The notes beneath the pieces are model-generated. The model did not search any database. It worked only from the letters and a program-made list of their open reading frames with translations, and was not told the DNA's origin. A stretch of DNA of 34,878 bases from Peptococcaceae bacterium (lineage in GTDB: Bacteria > Bacillota > Peptococcia > DRI-13): positions 1 to 34,878 of the forward strand of contig JAIHAN010000012.1 in assembly GCA_020054815.1 (NCBI GenBank), given 5' to 3'. Positions 7,747-16,403 of this stretch are shown here, piece after piece; position 1 is the first letter of the stretch; every line of letters starts with the position of its first letter. The position numbers and the translations under genes are program-made.

Positions 7747-8439
7747 TTATCTCTTCTTTAGACTAGCCGCCAGACGGTTACCCAGGGATTGCACTCCCTG
7801 CACCAGAATAATCAGGACGATGATGGTAATAATCATCACATCCAGTTCATAGCGCACATAACCAAAACGGATAGCCAGGTCCCCCAGTCCACCGGCACCT
7901 ACAATACCGGCCATGGCCGAGGCACCAATAAGACTGATAGCGGCAATAGTCAGAGCCAGGATTAAACCAGATTTGGATTCTTTGATCAGGACCCTGTGTA
8001 TGATCTGAAATGGAGTAGCCCCCATGGCCTGAAAAGCCTCAATCAGGCCGGGATCAACTTCTAAGAGGGTAGATTCTACCACTCTGCCGATAAAAGGAAT
8101 GGTAAAAATAGTGAGTGGAACAATGGCCCCCTTTACCCCAATGGTTGTTCCAACAATCTGCCGGCTCAAGGGTAATAAGGCAACCATCAGAATAATAAAA
8201 GGAATAGCCCGTATTAAATTGATCATTATGTTCAAACCCTGATATACCCTGGGACTGGCCAGGATATGTCCGGGTCTGGTTATTACAAGGATAATACCAA
8301 GAGGTACTCCTACTAAAGTTGCCAAAACAAGAGTTATCAAGACCATTAAAAGTGTTTCCACCGTTGCTTTTCCCAGGATCGGCGCTACCTCAGCCCCCCG
8401 CTGGCTTAACCAGAGGAAGATTCCGCCACTACCGGACAT
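7747..8439 (-). CDS. metI: Methionine ABC transporter permease
   Basis: 230 residues with five or so membrane segments; it forms the channel through which MetN drives methionine import. The binding-protein-dependent permease EAA loop is visible as EAFQAMGATPFQIIHRVLIK, and the N-terminal LGVPLGIILV-type motif fits MetI. ATG at 8437-8439 has GGAGGTG seven bases upstream, and the gene overlaps the end of metN by 11 bp. It is last in a SAM-riboswitch-controlled operon. Confidence 0.95.
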   Translation of the reverse strand: MSGSGGIFLWLSQRGAEVAPILGKATVETLLMVLITLVLATLVGVPLGIILVITRPGHILASPRVYQGLNIMINLIRAIPFIILMVALLPLSRQIVGTTIGVKGAIVPLTIFTIPFIGRVVESTLLEVDPGLIEAFQAMGATPFQIIHRVLIKESKSGLILALTIAAISLIGASAMAGIVGAGGLGDLAIRFGYVRYELDVMIITIIVLIILVQGVQSLGNRLAASLKKR

Positions 8440-9460
8440 GTTCCAACACCTCCGTTTTTACCCCTTTTTCCTGAAGAAACCCTATTCCCTTTTGAACAAA
8501 GGAATTGTCTCCTTGTAATTCCACAATTAATCTACCCAAAGTACGATCTTTAACTTGGGTAATATTACCATAGAGAATATTGGGCCACAGGGGGTACTCT
8601 TTAGCCAGCTGGGCCAGCATAGGCTGGGCTGTTGTACAGCCTACAAAAGTAAGCCTCAATACCACACCAGGCTCTCTTTTTTCCTGGCGCAGCTTCTCCC
8701 AGATGCTTTGCGGCAAATCGTCATCAATAATGTTTTTAATGAAACGCCTGGTGGTTTCGGTCTGGGGATTAGTAAATAGATTAATCACACTATTTTCCTC
8801 TATGATTCTCCCCTGTTCCAAAACAGCCACCCTGTCACATATCTTTTTAATCACGTGCATCTCATGGGTAATCAGGAGTATGGTGATGGCAAACTTACGA
8901 TTAATATCCAGCAAGAGCTCTAAGATAGAATCCGTTGTCTGGGGATCCAGGGCTGAAGTAGCCTCATCACAAAGCAAGATATCTATATCATTGGCTAAAG
9001 CCCGGGCAATGGCCACCCTTTGCTTCTGTCCCCCGGAAAGCTGCTGGGGATAACTTTCTGCTTTTTCACTTAATCCCACTACCTCCAGGAGGTGTCTTAC
9101 CTTTTTCTCTGCTTCATGTTTCTTTATCCCACCTAGCTGGAGGGGTACGGCCACATTTTCCAGGACATTGGCCGACTGCAGCAGGTTAAAATGCTGGAAG
9201 ATCATGCCAATTTTCCGTCGGGCCTGGCGCAGCTCATTTCCTTTAAGACGGGTCATCTCCACACCATTAACAGAAACTGATCCTGCATCGGGTACCTCCA
9301 GCATATTGACACAACGGATCAGGGAACTTTTTCCGGCGCCACTGTAACCAATGACACCGAAAATCTCGCCTTTTTGGACGTGAAGATTAATGTCCTGTAA
9401 AGCTTTTACTTCTTTACCGTTATTCCTGTAAGTTTTAGATAAGTTCGTTAGCTTGATCAT
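8429..9460 (-). CDS. metN: Methionine ABC transporter ATP-binding protein
   Basis: 343 residues. Walker A is GYSGAGKSS, the signature is [15 protein letters not shown], Walker B ends LLCDEATSALDP, and the H-loop is LLITHEM. After about residue 265 comes the NIL/ACT-like C-terminal regulatory domain (VLRLTFVGCTTAQPMLAQL), which in the E. coli protein binds methionine and causes trans-inhibition. The ATG is preceded by GGGAGAG. It lies between metQ (101-bp gap with a hairpin) and metI (overlap). Confidence 0.96.
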   Translation of the reverse strand: MIKLTNLSKTYRNNGKEVKALQDINLHVQKGEIFGVIGYSGAGKSSLIRCVNMLEVPDAGSVSVNGVEMTRLKGNELRQARRKIGMIFQHFNLLQSANVLENVAVPLQLGGIKKHEAEKKVRHLLEVVGLSEKAESYPQQLSGGQKQRVAIARALANDIDILLCDEATSALDPQTTDSILELLLDINRKFAITILLITHEMHVIKKICDRVAVLEQGRIIEENSVINLFTNPQTETTRRFIKNIIDDDLPQSIWEKLRQEKREPGVVLRLTFVGCTTAQPMLAQLAKEYPLWPNILYGNITQVKDRTLGRLIVELQGDNSFVQKGIGFLQEKGVKTEVLEHVR

Positions 9461-9487
9461 TTTCTCTCTCCCTTACTCCATCCCTAT

Positions 9488-9536
9488 CCCCTTTCCCGTA
9501 CCCGGCTAATTCTAAATGAGGGGTTCAGGAAAGGGG
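9488..9536 (-). other. Intercistronic hairpin between metQ and metN
   Basis: CCCCTTTCC (9488-9496) pairs with GGAAAGGGG (9528-9536), with a shorter ACCC/GGGT pairing inside. No T run follows on the minus strand. It may protect the upstream metQ message or set the ratio of binding protein to ATPase. Confidence 0.5.
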
Positions 9537-9561
9537 GGAGGGTGAGTACCATATCTCCTGT

Positions 9562-10371
9562 TTACCAGGAAGGAACCACGGAATCTTTAAGTTTTTCATT
9601 AATAAACTGTTTTACTTCTTCAGAACGATAAATTTTTACGAACTTTTGATATAATGGATTGTTTTCCTCTCCTTGACGAACGGCAATGATATTTACCCAT
9701 GGTGAATCTTTTGGTTCAATGAAGATGGAATCCTGTACAGGTGATTTACCTGCCTGGATAATAAAATTAGTATTAATGGCAGCAGCAGCCAGATCAGGAA
9801 GAGTTCTCAAAATGATAGGAGCTTCCAACTCCACAAACACTAAATTTTTAGGGTTTTCCACAATATCTCTGACCGTCGCTTTGTTTCCTACTCCCTCTTT
9901 TAATTTAATAAGATTCGCTTTCTCAAAAAGCTGCAGAGCCCTGGCTTCGTTAGTAGGATCATTGGGAAGACCCACTTTATCCCCTGCTTTCAGTTCATTC
10001 ACATTTTTTATTTTTTGCGAGTAAATGCCCATAGGAAAAGTAACCGTATCTGCCAATTTAACTAATTTTAGGCCTCTTTCTTTAACAAAGTTTTCTAAAT
10101 AGGGGCCATGTTGAAAGCTGTTGAGGTCAAGGGCCTTTTCTGCCAGCTGTATGTTGGGCTGAACATATTCATTAAACACTACAACCTCAATATCCAATCC
10201 TTCCTTCTTGGCCAGTTCTTTCACTTTATTCATAATCTGTTCATGGGGGCCAGCCGTAACACCTACTTTCAATTTAGCTGGACCCTCTTGGGGAGGCTTC
10301 TGGCCGCCACAGCCGGCAAAAGCAATAGTAGTGAGAATAATAAGTGTGATAACAGCAATAAACTTTTTCAT
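9562..10371 (-). CDS. metQ: Methionine-binding lipoprotein
   Basis: 269 residues of the NlpA/MetQ family, a membrane-anchored substrate-binding protein. It has a lipoprotein signal peptide: MKK, a hydrophobic core, and a FAGC lipobox with Cys21. The mature part contains KVGVTAGPHEQIMNKVKE, the family's GPHAEI-like motif, and FQHGPYLENF. ATG at 10369-10371 is seven bases after AAGGAGG. As first gene of the operon it follows the riboswitch and terminator directly. Confidence 0.95.
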   Translation of the reverse strand: MKKFIAVITLIILTTIAFAGCGGQKPPQEGPAKLKVGVTAGPHEQIMNKVKELAKKEGLDIEVVVFNEYVQPNIQLAEKALDLNSFQHGPYLENFVKERGLKLVKLADTVTFPMGIYSQKIKNVNELKAGDKVGLPNDPTNEARALQLFEKANLIKLKEGVGNKATVRDIVENPKNLVFVELEAPIILRTLPDLAAAAINTNFIIQAGKSPVQDSIFIEPKDSPWVNIIAVRQGEENNPLYQKFVKIYRSEEVKQFINEKLKDSVVPSW

Positions 10372-10440
10372 ACATGTACCTCCTTGTGATTATACGTATT
10401 AAAATCAGTGCTTTAACTATTGACTGAGACTATTGCTTAG

Positions 10441-10479
10441 AAAATAAAATCCCTCCTTATCACCACAGATAAAGAGGGA
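10441..10479 (-). terminator. Riboswitch-controlled terminator before metQ
   Basis: On the minus strand TCCCTCTTTATC pairs with GATAAGGAGGGA (10450-10461 with 10468-10479), followed by TTTTATTTT. It sits between the SAM aptamer and metQ, the usual place of an S-box expression platform. Confidence 0.9.
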
Positions 10480-10498
10480 ATTAATATACTAACTCGCG

Positions 10499-10612
10499 CT
10501 CTTATCTGTCAAGAAATTAATCTTGCAGGAATTAGCACAGCGCCCCCGGTCTTGCCGTGAGGCCCGTTGCTGGGTTTCATCGGGCCAGTCCCTCCACCTC
10601 TCTGGATAAGAG
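10499..10612 (-). ncRNA. SAM-I (S-box) riboswitch aptamer
   Basis: Read on the minus strand the element starts CTCTTATCCAGAGAGGTGGA, continues GGGACTGGCCC, GATGAAACCCAGCAACGG, then GTGCTAATTCCTGCA, and closes with TGACAGATAAGAG. These are the conserved S-box blocks. The closing P1 helix pairs CTCTTATC with GATAAGAG. High SAM should favour the downstream terminator and switch off metQ-metN-metI. Confidence 0.97.
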
Positions 10613-10654
10613 ATATTCAATTGTGTTTTGCAACTGCAGTAACTATTGTATAGT

Positions 10655-10683
10655 AGATTACACTGGCTTTGTTTTTTTGTCAA
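10655..10683 (-). promoter_or_regulatory. Promoter of the S-box metQNI transcript
   Basis: A perfect TTGACA (10678-10683 on the minus strand) is 17 bp from TAATCT (10655-10660). The -10 match is only fair; the placement just upstream of the aptamer supports it. Confidence 0.6.
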
Positions 10684-10780
10684 TACAATCTATGAAAAAA
10701 ATGTATATGGAAAATATTGACATTAATTTGACTTAGTAACAATATGTATTAAGAAAATAGCTGTAATCTTCCTGGAAAAT

Positions 10781-10871
10781 ATGCTATAATCATGCAGGCC
10801 CCCAAAAAACCTTGGGGAACAAAAAGAAGCTTTCTTCGTCTAATAAAGCGTTAGGTTTTCGTTCCCCAAAG
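10781..10871 (+). promoter_or_regulatory. Extended -10 promoter and structured leader before the glycosyltransferase
   Basis: TGCTATAAT (10782-10790) is an extended -10 box. The expected RNA starts near 10797 and can fold in two exclusive ways: CCCCAA (10800-10805) with TTGGGG (10812-10817), or CTTGGGGAAC (10811-10820) with GTTCCCCAAAG (10861-10871). The second form encloses two small hairpins (GAAG/CTTC and CTAA/TTAG). I recognise no known riboswitch class. On the minus strand the large hairpin is followed by six T and could be a terminator. From 10872 to 11046 I see only AT-rich sequence with GGCTAA direct repeats near 10960. Confidence 0.5.
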
Positions 10872-11060
10872 AAAAAAACCACGTAAATTGTTCTAAGATT
10901 AGGTAATGCTATGTTTTGGAAAGTAATTTTTTCAAATTGCCTTAACCCGGCAAAATTAGGCTAAAATTGGCTAATAAAACGGTTGTCTTTGGGTATTAAT
11001 ACTAATGTAAGATTGTTGTGGTAACATTGTTTGTGAATTTTAATTTGGAGGAGAAATCCA

Positions 11061-12320
11061 GTGGACACTAATGAACTCTTTTCTCTACCCTTGGATGTAA
11101 TTATGATACCGGCACAGGTAATCTTATCACTGGTAGCCGTATATTTCTTCATACTTGGTATGTCCGGCCTGGCCCAATTTCGTACACCTAAAGTACATGC
11201 ACCCCAGAAACGATTTGCCCTGGTTGTACCGGCCCATAATGAAGAAACGGTCATCGGCCCTCTCGTTGATAACTTAATGACTCTTACTTATCCCAAAGAA
11301 CTTTATGACGTATTTGTCATTGCTGATAATTCTAACGATGGTACCGCCGCCGCTGCACGAAACCGCGGAGCCACGGTTTTTGAACGCTTTGACACCACCC
11401 TGCGTGGTAAAGGCTATGCCCTGGAATGGTTCTTCGCCAAACTTTTTAATATGCCTAAAAAATACGACGCCGTAGTGGTGTTTGATGCGGACAACCTGGT
11501 TGATCCACAGTTCCTTAATCACATGAACAACAGGCTTTGCGATGGGGCAAAAATCGTCCAGGGATACATTGATGCAAAAAATCCCCATGATACCTGGGTA
11601 TCCGCTGCTTTTGCCATGGCCTTCTGGGTTGCTAACAGGATGCTCCAGTTAGCCAGATATAATTTAGGCCTCTCCAATTATCTCGGTGGCACGGGTATGG
11701 CCATTTCTGTCGATGTCTTGAAAGAAATCGGTTGGGGAGCAACCTCCCTGACAGAGGACCTGGAATTCAGTTTAAAAGCCCTGCTCCTGGGTCATAAGAC
11801 CACCTGGGCCCATGAGGCTGTTGTGTACGATGAAAAACCGCTTACCTTCAAACAAGCATGGAACCAGCGGAAGCGTTGGGCCTTAGGTCACGTAGAATTA
11901 TTCCGTACTTACAGTTTAGAGTTTATTAAAGAAGGAATAAAAAAGAGAGACCTCGTCCTCCTCGATGCCGCCATGGTAATTCTCCAGCCACTTCTCGTCA
12001 TATGCATGGGTATTTTTTCTGTCCTGGGTCTCATCGATAGTTTCTTTGTAGACATCTACACCTCTATCTTTAAATACATCTGGCCTCCCCTCTTATGGGA
12101 ACTTGTGAGCACATTGCAGATTATCTACCCCTTCTTAGTCATTTGGCTCGATAATCTGCCCAAGCGCATCGTTAAATGGGTATTCTTCCATTATCCCGCC
12201 TTTGTCTACAGCTGGATACCTATCGTGTTCATTAGTTTCTTCAGCAAAACCCGGGTGTCCTGGTCCCATACCATACACACCCGCAATATCAGCTATGCTG
12301 ATATAATGAGACAAAGATAA
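11061..12320 (+). CDS. Membrane-bound family 2 glycosyltransferase
   Basis: 419 residues. One N-terminal membrane helix (about 12-37) precedes a GT-A catalytic domain: ALVVPAHNEE (53-62), VIADNSNDGT, the metal-binding FDADN (141-145), TEDLEF (231-236, catalytic acid region) and QRKRW (269-273). Two to three membrane helices follow. This is the layout of processive BcsA/hyaluronan-synthase-like enzymes and of ceramide-type transferases, using a UDP-sugar at the inner membrane face. The product sugar is unknown. A GTG start is seven bases after GGAGGAG. The gene stands alone behind a ~260-nt structured leader and ends in a strong terminator. Confidence 0.88.
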   Translation: MDTNELFSLPLDVIMIPAQVILSLVAVYFFILGMSGLAQFRTPKVHAPQKRFALVVPAHNEETVIGPLVDNLMTLTYPKELYDVFVIADNSNDGTAAAARNRGATVFERFDTTLRGKGYALEWFFAKLFNMPKKYDAVVVFDADNLVDPQFLNHMNNRLCDGAKIVQGYIDAKNPHDTWVSAAFAMAFWVANRMLQLARYNLGLSNYLGGTGMAISVDVLKEIGWGATSLTEDLEFSLKALLLGHKTTWAHEAVVYDEKPLTFKQAWNQRKRWALGHVELFRTYSLEFIKEGIKKRDLVLLDAAMVILQPLLVICMGIFSVLGLIDSFFVDIYTSIFKYIWPPLLWELVSTLQIIYPFLVIWLDNLPKRIVKWVFFHYPAFVYSWIPIVFISFFSKTRVSWSHTIHTRNISYADIMRQR

Positions 12321-12333
12321 CGAATAATAAAGT

Positions 12334-12377
12334 AAAGAACCCAGAAGCCATCTAGCTTCTGGGTTCTTTGTTTTTTT
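12334..12377. terminator. Bidirectional terminator between the glycosyltransferase and chemoreceptor genes
   Basis: A perfect 14-bp stem (12334-12347 with 12356-12369, AAAGAACCCAGAAG) with an 8-nt loop is followed on the + strand by GTTTTTTT. On the minus strand it is followed by TTTACTTTATT, so it can end the convergent chemoreceptor transcript too. Confidence 0.9.
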
Positions 12378-14072
12378 CTATATTTTAAATTTGCGGACCG
12401 AAGATTTCAGCTCTTCCGCCAGGTTGCTGAGCGTGGAGGTGGAAGCTATCATTTGTTCCATGGCCGCTGCCTGTTCTTCAGCGGTAGCGGAAACTTCCTC
12501 TGTATGAGCGGCCGTATTCTCAAACTCTTGAATGGTTACAGCAATGCTCTTTTGTACCTCATTGCTTTTTTGATAAATCTGCTGTGCAGACAAACCAACC
12601 TCGCTCATGGCTGCCTTAAGATGGTCAATTGATTTCATTATCTCCTTGAAGGACTTGCCGCTGATTTCGATGCTCTGGGTACCGGCATTTACTTCGTTAG
12701 CGCCCTGCTCCATAACCACTATGGCCTCCTCCACACCTTTTTGGATGCCCGTAATCAAAGCGGCTATTTCCTGGGCCGACTGGCCGGATTGTTCAGCCAG
12801 TTTACGCACTTCTTCCGCCACTACGGCAAAGCCCCTGCCGTGTTCACCAGCCCTGGCCGCCTCAATAGCAGCATTTAAGGCCAGCAGGTTTGTCTGTTCG
12901 GCAATGGCACTGATAATATCCACAATCTCCCCGATTTGCTTTGATAAGGCGCCTAAGCCCTTAACCTTATCCCCCATAGCGTAGGAAGAATTTTTAATCT
13001 GCTCCATTTGAGCCACAGCCCGGTCGATATAATTCTGTCCATCACCTGCCAACCGGCTGGTTAAGTCTGTATCAGCCTGGGCTCTTTGATAACTTTCGTT
13101 GATTTTATTAACTGCCTCAATCATGGCCTCCACAGCCTTTTTCACGCTTTCCGTCTGCATCATTTGGGCCTCTGTGGCTCTGGCCAGGTTTTCCACCGTA
13201 ACGGCTACCTGATTAGCCCCTTCGCCAGTTTGTTCAGCAGCAGAAGAAAGTTCAGTGCTGGCCTGGGCCACTCCCTGGGCCGTCTCATCAATCTGCACAA
13301 TCAACTGCCGTAAATTGCGCGTGGCGGAGGCAAAAGCAGCCATAGCCTGACCAATCTCGTTTTTCGCCGTGTATTTTACTTCCGACCTTAAATCCCCTTC
13401 CTCCAAACCTTTTGCGATTCTGGTTAATTCCCAGAGAGGTTTCATAATAGAACGGTAGATGGCGATACCAAAGACAAAAGCCAGGAGGATACTGACTGAT
13501 ATAATAATCAGGAGAAAATTACGTGCCTTATTATAGGCATGATGACTTTCCTCATACTTGGTGAAACTTAACTCTTGCTGATATTTCTGCAGAGTTTGGA
13601 TATTCTGTTGAACGGAAATCTGTTTTTGGGTGAGCTCATTCAGATAATCAGTGCTGAATTCACCCTTTTTACTTTTTGCCTTAATTATTTCCACCATAGT
13701 AGAATAATCTACAAGCCTTTTTTTAATGTGTTCAATATTTACTTTTTGTACCTCATCAGAAGCTACTTTTTCAAAATTGGCAATGGCCTGATATGCGGCA
13801 TTTTCCTGTTGACTGATTATTTTCTCCATAGCTTCCCTCTGCCCGTCGTCCTGGGACAGGATATACATCAATGCCGCACGGCTCATCTCCTGGAGAGATG
13901 ACTTACTATCACTAAGGGCGACAAGTCCAGATACTGATTTTTCGTACAACACCGTTACTGAATCATCAATCTTTTTAAGTTCCGTCATCACCTGGAAACC
14001 GATAAAACCTAATACAAGGGCGAAAAACAAAATAAGGCCCAGCAGTCTTGTACGAAGTTTTGCGTTGAACAC
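12378..14072 (-). CDS. Methyl-accepting chemotaxis protein
   Basis: A 564-residue transmembrane chemoreceptor: membrane helix 1 near the N terminus, an extracytoplasmic four-helix-bundle sensor domain (about 35-180), membrane helix 2 ([20 protein letters not shown]), a HAMP domain (about 205-257), then the coiled-coil signalling domain. The hairpin tip is [20 protein letters not shown], the CheA/CheW-binding signature. The ligand is unknown. Start: GAAGGAG is eight bases before a GTG at 14070-14072; the frame runs six codons further to a TTG that overlaps that site and is less likely. No che genes are nearby. Confidence 0.95.
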   Translation of the reverse strand: MFNAKLRTRLLGLILFFALVLGFIGFQVMTELKKIDDSVTVLYEKSVSGLVALSDSKSSLQEMSRAALMYILSQDDGQREAMEKIISQQENAAYQAIANFEKVASDEVQKVNIEHIKKRLVDYSTMVEIIKAKSKKGEFSTDYLNELTQKQISVQQNIQTLQKYQQELSFTKYEESHHAYNKARNFLLIIISVSILLAFVFGIAIYRSIMKPLWELTRIAKGLEEGDLRSEVKYTAKNEIGQAMAAFASATRNLRQLIVQIDETAQGVAQASTELSSAAEQTGEGANQVAVTVENLARATEAQMMQTESVKKAVEAMIEAVNKINESYQRAQADTDLTSRLAGDGQNYIDRAVAQMEQIKNSSYAMGDKVKGLGALSKQIGEIVDIISAIAEQTNLLALNAAIEAARAGEHGRGFAVVAEEVRKLAEQSGQSAQEIAALITGIQKGVEEAIVVMEQGANEVNAGTQSIEISGKSFKEIMKSIDHLKAAMSEVGLSAQQIYQKSNEVQKSIAVTIQEFENTAAHTEEVSATAEEQAAAMEQMIASTSTLSNLAEELKSSVRKFKI

Positions 14073-14179
14073 CTTATCGACTCCTTCCAATTCTTATTTT
14101 TATACTACCGTCCCAAATAATTTAAAAAATTAATAGTTACTATATTTGACAAATTTAGCTAAATTCCTTCTGTGAAATA

Positions 14180-14818
14180 TCATAAATTTACCAGTTTATT
14201 TGTGGGGCAAATGAGAATCAGCTCATCACCGGGTAAAATACGAAACTCACCCCCGGGCCCAGCATGAAGGGTTCCATCCCTTTTCACGGCCAGGACCCAG
14301 ATTCCCTCTTTTACTCGAAGATTAAGTTCGGCCAAGGTTTTATGATAATATCTCTCTTTCGCTATTAACTCTACGATGCTGTACTGGGGGGATAGTTCAA
14401 TGTAATCGAGGATATTGGAAGTCGTTAAGTTGTGGGCCAAACGTAAAGCCATATCCCGTTCAGGGTAAATCACTTTATCGGCACCAATCTTCTCTAAGAC
14501 CTTTCCGTGCAGAGGACTGTGGGCCTTGGCAATGACATACTTTACCCCTAACTGTTTCAACATGACTGTCACCAGAACATTGGCTTCAATATCTTCGCCA
14601 ATGGCTACCACGACCAGGTCAAAATTACGAATGCCCAGGGAACGAAGGGTCTCTTCATCCCGGGCATCGGCACAAACGGCGTGGGTAACATACTGGGTAG
14701 CTTCCTGGACCAGGCCTTCATCACTATCGACGGCCAGAACGTCATAGCCCAGGGCATGGAGGGTACGCGCCACACTCATTCCAAAACGACCTAGACCAAT
14801 GACAGCAAATTGTCTCAT
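14180..14818 (-). CDS. KtrA/TrkA-type RCK potassium-uptake regulator
   Basis: 212 residues with the two domains of cytoplasmic gating subunits of Ktr/Trk potassium transporters. The RCK N-terminal Rossmann fold begins AVIGLGRFGMSVA (GxGxxG) with VDSD at the end of strand 2; the RCK C-terminal domain covers about 135-212. ATG at 14816-14818 has GGGGAGG six bases upstream; the frame stays open to an ATG at 14863 without a better site. The membrane partner (KtrB/TrkH) is not in the window. The upstream neighbour is a dehydrogenase 44 bp away. Confidence 0.9.
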   Translation of the reverse strand: MRQFAVIGLGRFGMSVARTLHALGYDVLAVDSDEGLVQEATQYVTHAVCADARDEETLRSLGIRNFDLVVVAIGEDIEANVLVTVMLKQLGVKYVIAKAHSPLHGKVLEKIGADKVIYPERDMALRLAHNLTTSNILDYIELSPQYSIVELIAKERYYHKTLAELNLRVKEGIWVLAVKRDGTLHAGPGGEFRILPGDELILICPTNKLVNL

Positions 14819-14862
14819 GCCTTTCCTCCCCATGATTTTACTGTCTAATAGTCTTCCCCTCA

Positions 14863-15816
14863 TTAATAACCTTTATGAACGTTGATGACATTCATAAACT
14901 CACCCTGTTTCTGCAGGTACACACTTAAGTTATAGCGGAAAATCTCCATGGCTCGCTCAATATACTTAGGTGAGCGTCCGGATAAATGAGGGATAATCAC
15001 ACAGTTGGGTGCATCCCACAAAGGGCTTTTAGGGGGTAAAGGCTCTTCCCGAAAAACATCCAACAAGGCGCCGCGAATCCACTTCTCGTGAAGAGCCTTA
15101 AGCAGAGCCTCCTCCTGGACCAATTCTCCTCTCCCTATATTGATAAAATAGGCACTGGGCTTCATGACCTTAAATTCCGCCTGTCCAAACATATCCCGGG
15201 TAGTAGGGGTAAGGGGTGTAACTACTACCACATAGTCACTTTGACTCAACAAATCATGGAGCCCGCTCCTAGCATACATAATATCTACGCCGTCTACAGG
15301 CCGGCCATCCGTATTAAGTCCCAGGACCCTCATGTCAAAGGCTTTTGCCCTTTTGGCTATGGTTTGCCCAATACTCCCTACACCCACAATCCCTAAGGTG
15401 GCGCCAGCAATTTCTTCCACACGGATTGAACGGTCCCACAGATGTTTCTTCTGATTCTCCAGGATTTCTACGTTTTTCCGGGCCAATAAAAGAATGGCCC
15501 CTATCGTAAACTCTGCCATAGGCCCGCCATGCATACCCCTGGCGTTGGTGATCAGAATATCCGGTCGTGTTTTTAAGTAGGCAAAAGGCATTTTATCCAG
15601 CCCTGCGCTTATTACCTGAATCCATTTGAGATTGGTGGCTTCGGAAAGAATCTCAGGTGTTAAATCTTCGCCATAAGTGAGTAATATCTCTGTGTTCTTC
15701 AGATAAGGGCTTGCCTCCCTAATATTCGGAAAAACTTTCACTTCTAGCTGTCCCATTTCCATGATGAGTTTTAAATGTCTTTCTTTTAGCGGAAAAGTAG
15801 TCATGATTTTAGCCAT
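14863..15816 (-). CDS. D-isomer-specific 2-hydroxyacid dehydrogenase
   Basis: 317 residues of the D-2-hydroxyacid dehydrogenase family, which interconvert 2-keto acids and D-2-hydroxy acids with NAD(P)H. The cofactor motif is GIVGVGSIGQTIAKRAKAF. Catalytic residues are recognisable: Arg in NIGRGELV, Glu in FREEPLP and His in IPHLSGRSP. Strand 2 ends LGLNTDGR without the usual NAD-selecting Asp directly after the strand, so NADP use is possible (inference). The overall look is of the glyoxylate/hydroxypyruvate reductase (GhrA-like) branch. ATG is six bases after AAAGGGGG. Confidence 0.88.
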   Translation of the reverse strand: MAKIMTTFPLKERHLKLIMEMGQLEVKVFPNIREASPYLKNTEILLTYGEDLTPEILSEATNLKWIQVISAGLDKMPFAYLKTRPDILITNARGMHGGPMAEFTIGAILLLARKNVEILENQKKHLWDRSIRVEEIAGATLGIVGVGSIGQTIAKRAKAFDMRVLGLNTDGRPVDGVDIMYARSGLHDLLSQSDYVVVVTPLTPTTRDMFGQAEFKVMKPSAYFINIGRGELVQEEALLKALHEKWIRGALLDVFREEPLPPKSPLWDAPNCVIIPHLSGRSPKYIERAMEIFRYNLSVYLQKQGEFMNVINVHKGY

Positions 15817-15903
15817 GCTTGGCCCCCTTTCTGAACTAGTAGCTCTCTAAATGTATATATACTTTTTTCCAAAAAAGATCTATCATAAAAAATTCCCTGG
15901 GAG

Positions 15904-15922
15904 AATATCAGTACTTGATATT
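15904..15922. repeat. Small palindrome upstream of the dehydrogenase gene
   Basis: AATATCA (15904-15910) and TGATATT (15916-15922) are separated by five bases, about 90 bp upstream of the dehydrogenase start. It could be an operator. Nothing else is recognisable in 15817-16015 apart from an AT-rich TATATA tract near 15852. Confidence 0.35.
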
Positions 15923-16017
15923 ATGTCATTTTCTTCATGAACTCACTATTTCCTGCATAACGCCATCAAGTATGATAATTTAATCAATTAGCGAAAAAAA
16001 GAACGTTAGATACAACA

Positions 16018-16040
16018 CAAAAAATAGCCCTCATAGGGCT
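16018..16040 (-). terminator. Terminator of the minus-strand GerP-family gene
   Basis: On the minus strand AGCCCT and AGGGCT pair around a 3-nt loop (16026-16040) and are followed by ATTTTTTG. The stem is only 6 bp. Confidence 0.6.
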
Positions 16041-16073
16041 TAGAAAAAGAGTATGATACTTAAATATGCTGGT

Positions 16074-16313
16074 TTAAGTAGCAGTAAACTGTCTGGGGCT
16101 GGAGGTGTCGATCACGTCGGGATCATTAAAGAATGGTATATTAGGGCAGTTAATGGGAGCGGCATCGCCTGTGTTAAAGGCGCCGGTCGTGAAGTTTTTG
16201 GTTTGGCTCTGGGTACCCGGGAAAACGGCATCCCCCACTACAAAACTGGAAGAACCAGACATACTATTAACTTTAATAAACCCGATGTTAAAGTTAATCA
16301 ATGAACCAGGCAT
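16074..16313 (-). CDS. GerPA/GerPF-family spore germination protein
   Basis: 79 residues with the repeated small-residue pattern of GerPA/GerPF proteins: INFNIGFIKVNSMSGSSSFV, VGDAVF, a TTGAFNTGDA turn and a C-terminal DPDVIDT. In Bacillus, GerP proteins are spore-coat components needed for germinants to reach the inner layers. The ATG has AAGGAG nine bases upstream. The opposite strand is also open over this region, but lacks any family match. Its presence is good evidence for a spore-former. Confidence 0.82.
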   Translation of the reverse strand: MPGSLINFNIGFIKVNSMSGSSSFVVGDAVFPGTQSQTKNFTTGAFNTGDAAPINCPNIPFFNDPDVIDTSSPRQFTAT

Positions 16314-16403
16314 ACCTTCTGACTCCTTGTAACCAAACTATTTGCGTGTTCGGTTATACCCTATTCTATGTAAGTGGGAAACAGAATGGTACTTGTCTTC
16401 CTA

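Noticed and set aside
10489-10683. Minus-strand ORF over the region before metQ
   Set aside because: It covers the SAM-I aptamer and promoter; the conserved RNA accounts for the sequence.
16053-16304. + strand ORF opposite the minus-strand GerP-family gene
   Set aside because: Only the minus-strand reading has family motifs, an AAGGAG site and a terminator.
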